Below are positions 4,867-9,102 of a stretch of 9,102 bases of DNA, piece after piece. This DNA comes from Methylomarinum sp. (lineage in GTDB: Bacteria; Pseudomonadota; Gammaproteobacteria; Methylococcales; Methylomonadaceae). The notes under the pieces were generated by a model. The model did no database searches. It was not told the DNA's origin and was given only the letters and a program-made list of their open reading frames with translations. Where the stretch lies: NCBI GenBank assembly GCA_013139755.1, contig WTAG01000656.1, positions 1 to 9,102 on the forward strand. Reading direction: 5' to 3'. The first letter of the stretch is position 1. The number at the start of each line of letters is the position of its first letter. The position numbers and the translations under genes were made by a program.

Positions 4867-6507
4867 ATGTCTTCTTTATGCGACTCTTCCGAATGGCTTG
4901 CCCTTAAACAACACTATGAAGAAGTCAGTAATCTGTCGATGAAACAACAATTTGCTGACGACAGCGAACGGCATAAAAAACTGTCACTCCAATTTAACGA
5001 TATCCTGTTCGATTTTTCAAAAAACAGAATTACTTCAGACACCCTCCCTCTCTTAACTAAACTCGCTGAACAAGCCAATCTTGTTGAAAAAACCCATGCC
5101 ATGTTTTCTGGTGAGATTATCAACACCACCGAACAAAGAGCTGTTTTACATACCGCCCTTAGAAATAGAAGCAATAAACCAGTCTATACTAATGGTAAAA
5201 ATGTTATGCCTGAAATTAATCAAGTTTTGGCTAAAATGCGTGTATTTTCTGAGAAAGTAAGGTCCGGTGAATGGAGAGGCTACACTAACAAGCCTATCAC
5301 AGATGTTGTAAATATTGGAATCGGCGGCTCTGATTTAGGCCCAAAAATGGTCACAACAGCCCTTGAACCTTATTCAACACCCAACCTACAGTCACATTTT
5401 GTCTCAAATGTCGACCAAACCGATATTATTACCGTATTAAAACGCTTAAACCCTGAAACGACGTTATTTCTAATTGCCTCAAAAGTCTTTAATACCAAAG
5501 AAACCATGACCAATGCGCACAGTGCACGCAAATGGCTATTAAATTCTGCTTTTGATAAATCAGCAATCAAAAAACACTTTGTGGCCATCTCCACTCACAA
5601 AGAAAACGTGACTAATTTTGGTATTGACCCAGAAAATATGTTCGAATTCTGGGACTGGGTTGGTGGCCGCTACTCCCTTTGGTCTGCTATTGGACTTTCC
5701 ATCGCTATTTCCATCGGCATGGATAACTTTGAAGAATTATTAATGGGAGCCCATTCAGCTGACCTACACTTTCGAGACACACCTCTAGATAAAAATATCC
5801 CCGTCACCATGGCATTACTGGGTATTTGGTATAACAATTTTTTTAAGGTTGAATCGCACGCATTACTGCCTTATGACCAATCACTTTATTTCTTTGCTGA
5901 TTACTTTCAACAAGGTGATATGGAAAGTAATGGTAAATCAATTACCACTGATGGCAAAAATATCGATTACAACACCGGTCCCATCATCTGGGGGCAACCA
6001 GGGACCAACGGGCAACATGCCTTTTATCAGCTAATACATCAAGGTACAAAACTTATCCCGTGTGACTTTCTGGCCGCAGCTCAAGGACATTATGACTCGC
6101 CAGTCCATCACGACATATTAATGTCTAACTTCCTGGCGCAACCAGAAGCGTTAATGAATGGCAAATCTAAGCAAGAAGTGGAAAATGATATTGGTGCGTC
6201 AGATCCACTTTTAACCATGTCTAAAGTGTTCTCTGGCAACAAACCTTCCAATTCATTTTTATATAAGAAACTGACCCCTCGCACACTGGGCACACTACTT
6301 GCGTTTTATGAACACAAAATTTTTGTTCAGGGTGTTATTTGGAATATTAACTCTTTCGACCAAATGGGAGTAGAACTTGGTAACGTATTGGCTAAAGCCA
6401 TTTTGCCTGAGCTTAAAAGTGGTGAATCGATTAACACCCACGACTCATCTACAAATGCACTCATCAATACCTATAAAAAACTGCGTGATGAACAGCACGC
6501 AGTTTAA
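4867..6507 (+). CDS. pgi: Glucose-6-phosphate isomerase homologue with altered active site
   Basis: The 546-residue product aligns with E. coli PGI (549 aa) nearly end to end. Conserved blocks are [43 protein letters not shown] with the proton-transfer Glu (E353), [18 protein letters not shown] with the ring-opening His (H384) and HDSSTN near the end. PGI interconverts glucose 6-phosphate and fructose 6-phosphate in the cytoplasm; in RuMP-cycle methanotrophs this links hexulose phosphate products to the Entner-Doudoroff and glycogen routes. Several normally fixed positions are changed. The catalytic Lys closing the second signature (E. coli K514) is N506 in [10 protein letters not shown]. The phosphate-loop SKTFTT is SKVFNT (V207, N209). 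The usual DGTH is DQTD (Q184, D186), and FDQW is FDQM. A 6-residue deletion near 440-450 relative to E. coli lies in a variable loop. The reading frame is intact. It is a PGI by descent; activity is uncertain. Confidence 0.9.
   Translation: MSSLCDSSEWLALKQHYEEVSNLSMKQQFADDSERHKKLSLQFNDILFDFSKNRITSDTLPLLTKLAEQANLVEKTHAMFSGEIINTTEQRAVLHTALRNRSNKPVYTNGKNVMPEINQVLAKMRVFSEKVRSGEWRGYTNKPITDVVNIGIGGSDLGPKMVTTALEPYSTPNLQSHFVSNVDQTDIITVLKRLNPETTLFLIASKVFNTKETMTNAHSARKWLLNSAFDKSAIKKHFVAISTHKENVTNFGIDPENMFEFWDWVGGRYSLWSAIGLSIAISIGMDNFEELLMGAHSADLHFRDTPLDKNIPVTMALLGIWYNNFFKVESHALLPYDQSLYFFADYFQQGDMESNGKSITTDGKNIDYNTGPIIWGQPGTNGQHAFYQLIHQGTKLIPCDFLAAAQGHYDSPVHHDILMSNFLAQPEALMNGKSKQEVENDIGASDPLLTMSKVFSGNKPSNSFLYKKLTPRTLGTLLAFYEHKIFVQGVIWNINSFDQMGVELGNVLAKAILPELKSGESINTHDSSTNALINTYKKLRDEQHAV
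6478..6505. terminator. Hairpin overlapping the end of pgi
   Basis: A perfect 10-bp inverted repeat (AAACTGCGTG and CACGCAGTTT, 8-nt loop) covers the last codons of pgi and the first base of its TAA stop. Read on the minus strand it is followed by TTTTTT and looks like a good intrinsic terminator. Read on the plus strand the tail is TTTAATTCTAAAT, a weak T-tract. It may partly end pgi transcription before mltF, protect the pgi mRNA end, or stop antisense transcripts entering pgi from the tadA side. Confidence 0.6.
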
Positions 6508-6538
6508 TTCTAAATAATTGTTAGATAAGGTTAATAAA

Positions 6539-7990
6539 TTGTCGAAATCCATTCTCACATTCATTATTAGCCTTATTTCGACATCTATCCTGATTTCTTG
6601 TGACAACTACAAACCAAATCACCTAGGATTCTCCGCCCTTGAGCAAATTAAAGCCGAAGGGACAATTAATGTATTTACCCGTCTGGACCCAACAACATAT
6701 TACCAAGGGGCTGATGGCATAACCGGCTTAGAATATGATCTAGTCATGCTTTTTGCTGACCAGCTAAAAGTTAAAGTTAACTTCATATTTCCTGATAGCT
6801 TTGATGATATTCTAAATGGTATTTCAGAAAATAAAGCCGATATCGCTGCCGCAGGACTTACGGTTACTGAGCCGCGCAAATTAAAAATGCATTTTGCCCC
6901 CGCTTACCAAAGCATTACTGAACAAGTTATTTATCGCTCAGGTAAAAAAAGACCGAGGACGATTACTGATTTAAGTAATGGAATCCTCGAAATAGTCAAA
7001 GGAACAAGCCATACTGAGAGCTTAAAAAAACTATTAGACAAGCACCCAAACCTCACATGGAACACTAACGAAGTGCTTAATACCGATGGCTTACTATATT
7101 TAGTTAATGAAGGTTTAATTGACTACACGATTGCTGATTCACACCAAGCCAGTACCATCAAACACTTTTACCCAAAACTGAATATTGCTTTTAATATCAC
7201 CAAACCTCGCCACCTGGCCTGGGCCTTACCTCTCTCAAAAGATAACAGCCTTTATGATGAAATCAGTCGCTTTTTTAGCAGGATAAAAAAAGATAAAACA
7301 CTTCAGCACTTGCTAGAAAAACATTATGGAAACACTGGGAATTTAAGTTATGTCGGTAATTGTCGATTTAGATTACACGTAAAAAGTCGACTTCCAACTT
7401 ATGAAAAACTCTTTAAAACTGAAGCGATAAAACACGATATAGATTGGCGTTTGCTTGCAGCTATAGGCTATCAAGAATCTCACTGGCGTGCCGATGTAGT
7501 ATCACCTACAGGCGTAAGAGGCCTAATGATGCTAACCAAAAGCACGGCCAAACAATTGGGTGTTACAGACCGAACCGATCCTGTACAAAGCATTACAGGT
7601 GGTGCTTTATATTTTAAACAACGGCTTAAACAAATACCGGATCAGATTCAAGAGCCTGATCGCACATGGTTTGCCCTAGCATCATACAATGTTGGTTTTG
7701 GACACTTAGAAGATGCGAGAATTCTAACTCAAAAAAGAAATGCAAATCCCAACAAATGGTTAGATGTAAAAAAATCACTACCTTTACTTAGCAAAAAGAA
7801 ATGGTACGAACAAACCCGATATGGTTATGCCAGAGGTGGAGAACCGGTTCGCTATGTTGAAAATATTAGAAGTTACTATGATTTATTATTCTGGTTAACC
7901 GAGGAAAATCAAATAGAAAAAGACGTTATGTCCATAGAAGCTGTTGCTCCGGAAAATAATGCGCTTAGCTTTGTACCACCAAGTTTATAA
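6539..7990 (+). CDS. mltF: Membrane-bound lytic murein transglycosylase F (lipoprotein form)
   Basis: The product (483 aa from the chosen start) has the MltF architecture: a periplasmic substrate-binding-protein-like domain (about 40-265) followed by a lytic transglycosylase SLT domain (about 290-445). The catalytic Glu is E313 in YQESHW, followed by PTGVRGLMMLT (323-333), ASYNVGFGH (381-389) and GGEPVRYVENI (433-443). The enzyme cleaves the MurNAc-GlcNAc bond of peptidoglycan, forming 1,6-anhydro ends. I chose the TTG at 6539 because AAGG lies 8 nt upstream and the frame then opens directly with a lipoprotein signal peptide ending LISC (lipid Cys 21). A longer version from TTG at 6518 has no ribosome site. 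The residue after the lipid Cys is Asp, which in enterobacteria favours inner-membrane retention. It follows pgi after 31 nt, past the hairpin at the pgi end, and its stop overlaps that of tadA on the other strand. Confidence 0.9.
   Translation: MSKSILTFIISLISTSILISCDNYKPNHLGFSALEQIKAEGTINVFTRLDPTTYYQGADGITGLEYDLVMLFADQLKVKVNFIFPDSFDDILNGISENKADIAAAGLTVTEPRKLKMHFAPAYQSITEQVIYRSGKKRPRTITDLSNGILEIVKGTSHTESLKKLLDKHPNLTWNTNEVLNTDGLLYLVNEGLIDYTIADSHQASTIKHFYPKLNIAFNITKPRHLAWALPLSKDNSLYDEISRFFSRIKKDKTLQHLLEKHYGNTGNLSYVGNCRFRLHVKSRLPTYEKLFKTEAIKHDIDWRLLAAIGYQESHWRADVVSPTGVRGLMMLTKSTAKQLGVTDRTDPVQSITGGALYFKQRLKQIPDQIQEPDRTWFALASYNVGFGHLEDARILTQKRNANPNKWLDVKKSLPLLSKKKWYEQTRYGYARGGEPVRYVENIRSYYDLLFWLTEENQIEKDVMSIEAVAPENNALSFVPPSL
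7985..7990. other. TTATAA palindrome serving as stop codon for both convergent genes
   Basis: The last three bases give TAA for mltF on the plus strand. The first three, read on the minus strand, give TAA for tadA. The two genes overlap by exactly these six bases, and no intrinsic terminator is visible between them, so their transcripts should have overlapping 3' ends. Confidence 0.9.
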
Positions 7991-8473
7991 TGATTTTCTG
8001 AGTAACTTCCCTCTTTCTCGCTTTGCACGAAAAAAATCCCTTAGTAATTCAGAGCATGTCTGCTCAAGCACGCCGCCTTGCCAATCTACACGATGATTCA
8101 AAAAGCTCGCGTCAGTCAGACTTAAGGCATTGCAAACCGCGCCACGCTTAGGATCAAATGCCCCGAAAACCAAACGTTTAACCCGTGCATGAGAAATTGC
8201 CCCCATACACATCACACAAGGCTCTAAAGTGACATAGAGTGTTGCATCTGTAAGTCTATAATTTTTTAGAGCCAACCCCGCATGACGCATTGCCATCATT
8301 TCTGCATGCGCTGTTGGATCATGACTTTGAATAGGGATATTCCAACCCTCAGCAAGACACTGTCCTTCTTTGACTAAAACCGCACCCACAGGGACTTCAC
8401 CCTGTGTTTCTGCACGTTGCGCCAATCGTATTGCATGGCGCATCCATTGCTCATCTATTTTTGTTATTCCCAC
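7985..8473 (-). CDS. tadA: tRNA-specific adenosine deaminase
   Basis: The 162-residue cytosine-deaminase-fold enzyme closely follows E. coli TadA. H56 and E58 in [10 protein letters not shown] and C86/C89 in LEPCVMC form the zinc site and proton shuttle. The flanks [35 protein letters not shown] and [10 protein letters not shown] are all conserved. It converts the wobble adenosine of tRNA-Arg(ACG) to inosine in the cytoplasm and is usually essential. The start is a GTG at 8473, inside the last codons of guaA (10-nt overlap). It is supported because the residues before the family's WMRHA motif (residues 10-14) match the length of E. coli TadA; the next ATG (codon 11) would cut into that motif. 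The ribosome site is weak, so translation probably depends on coupling to guaA. Its stop lies in a TTATAA shared with mltF. Confidence 0.95.
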   Translation of the reverse strand: MGITKIDEQWMRHAIRLAQRAETQGEVPVGAVLVKEGQCLAEGWNIPIQSHDPTAHAEMMAMRHAGLALKNYRLTDATLYVTLEPCVMCMGAISHARVKRLVFGAFDPKRGAVCNALSLTDASFLNHRVDWQGGVLEQTCSELLRDFFRAKRERGKLLRKSL

Positions 8474-9102
8474 TCAATAGTAGCCGGCGGCTTGCCTGAA
8501 ATATCGTAACAAACACGGGAAATACCAGACACTTCATTAATGATGCGTCTAGAGATTAAATCTAAGAAGTCATAAGGTAAATGCGCCCAACGAGCCGTCA
8601 TAAAATCAATCGTCTCAACCGCACGAATAGCAATGACATAATCATAACGTCTGCCATCACCCATCACACCCACCGACTTAACAGGTAAGAAAACAGCAAA
8701 AGCTTGACTGACTTTATTGTAAAGGTCATTCGCGTACAGCTCTTCGATAAAAATGGCATCGGCTAGCCTTAATAATTCAGCATACTCTTTTTTAACTTCA
8801 CCTAAGATTCTGACGCCTAACCCAGGCCCAGGAAATGGATGACGAAACACCATATCCGCTGGCAAGCCTAATTCCAAGCCCAGTTTTCTTACTTCATCTT
8901 TGAACAATTCTCTTAAAGGCTCAACCAGCTTTAATTTCATATCCTCAGGTAATCCACCGACATTATGATGTGACTTAATCAAATGCGCTTTACCACTTTT
9001 AGATCCGGCTGATTCAATGACATCAGGATAAATAGTGCCTTGAGCTAACCATTTTGCATCAATAAATTTAGCAGCCTCTTCATCAAATATCTCGATAAAC
9101 AA
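8464..9102 (-). CDS. guaA: GMP synthase (glutamine-hydrolysing), C-terminal part
   Basis: The last 212 codons are visible and the 5' part lies beyond the right edge; the first visible codon, TTG at 9102, is an internal Leu. The segment covers the end of the ATP-pyrophosphatase domain and the C-terminal dimerisation domain. It includes [66 protein letters not shown] and the invariant C-terminus [10 protein letters not shown]. The enzyme aminates XMP to GMP using glutamine and ATP in the cytoplasm. The full family length is about 525 aa. tadA starts inside its last codons, so the two genes form a coupled pair. Identification is secure. Confidence 0.97.
   Translation of the reverse strand: MFIEIFDEEAAKFIDAKWLAQGTIYPDVIESAGSKSGKAHLIKSHHNVGGLPEDMKLKLVEPLRELFKDEVRKLGLELGLPADMVFRHPFPGPGLGVRILGEVKKEYAELLRLADAIFIEELYANDLYNKVSQAFAVFLPVKSVGVMGDGRRYDYVIAIRAVETIDFMTARWAHLPYDFLDLISRRIINEVSGISRVCYDISGKPPATIEWE

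Noticed and set aside
4914..6293. Open frames on both strands inside pgi (86, 74, 61 and 61 codons)
   Set aside because: The PGI frame is continuous and conserved through all of them.
6518..6538. Longer MltF start at the TTG at 6518
   Set aside because: No ribosome site precedes it, and the seven extra residues would sit ahead of a complete lipoprotein signal that starts at the next TTG with AAGG 8 nt upstream.

Overview
The window reads as a low-GC gammaproteobacterial chromosome segment. The housekeeping genes (pgi, mltF, tadA, guaA, yqaA) all resemble their gammaproteobacterial forms. A three-gene periplasmic copper cluster, whose first product looks like the PmoD/AmoD family, points to a bacterium with a copper membrane monooxygenase, such as a Methylococcales methanotroph or a Cycloclasticus-like relative. 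That lineage guess is inference; no pmo/amo/hmo genes lie in the window.

Layout. (1) Positions 1-1087, minus strand: a YqaA-family membrane protein followed after 16 nt by an unrecognised polytopic membrane protein that runs off the left edge. (2) Positions 1101-1140: a very strong minus-strand terminator. (3) Positions 1153-4433, minus strand: a tight operon, in transcription order a PmoD/AmoD-like protein, a two-domain multicopper oxidase with its type 1 copper in domain 1, and a Met/His-rich cupredoxin. All three have a signal peptide, a periplasmic copper-binding part, one C-terminal membrane helix and a basic cytoplasmic tail. (4) Positions 4434-4866: a 433-base divergent intergenic region with a 22-nt dyad, three copies of an AT-rich 11-mer and a plausible pgi promoter. 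(5) Positions 4867-7990, plus strand: a glucose-6-phosphate isomerase homologue and a lytic transglycosylase MltF. (6) Positions 7985-9102, minus strand: tadA and the 3' part of guaA, overlapping by 10 nt and convergent with mltF.

How they may work together. The three copper proteins look like components of one inner-membrane-tethered periplasmic module: a possible CuA-type or N-terminal-His copper protein, an O2-reducing (or Cu(I)-oxidising) four-copper oxidase, and a one-electron cupredoxin with a copper-capturing N-terminus. This could serve copper handling for a copper monooxygenase, or form a small electron-transfer chain to oxygen. This operon is the best candidate for an undescribed system.

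The second notable point is the pgi gene. It aligns with E. coli PGI nearly end to end, but the catalytic lysine at the end of the second PGI signature is Asn, and a phosphate-loop Thr is Val. It may therefore be an altered or regulatory paralogue rather than the working isomerase.
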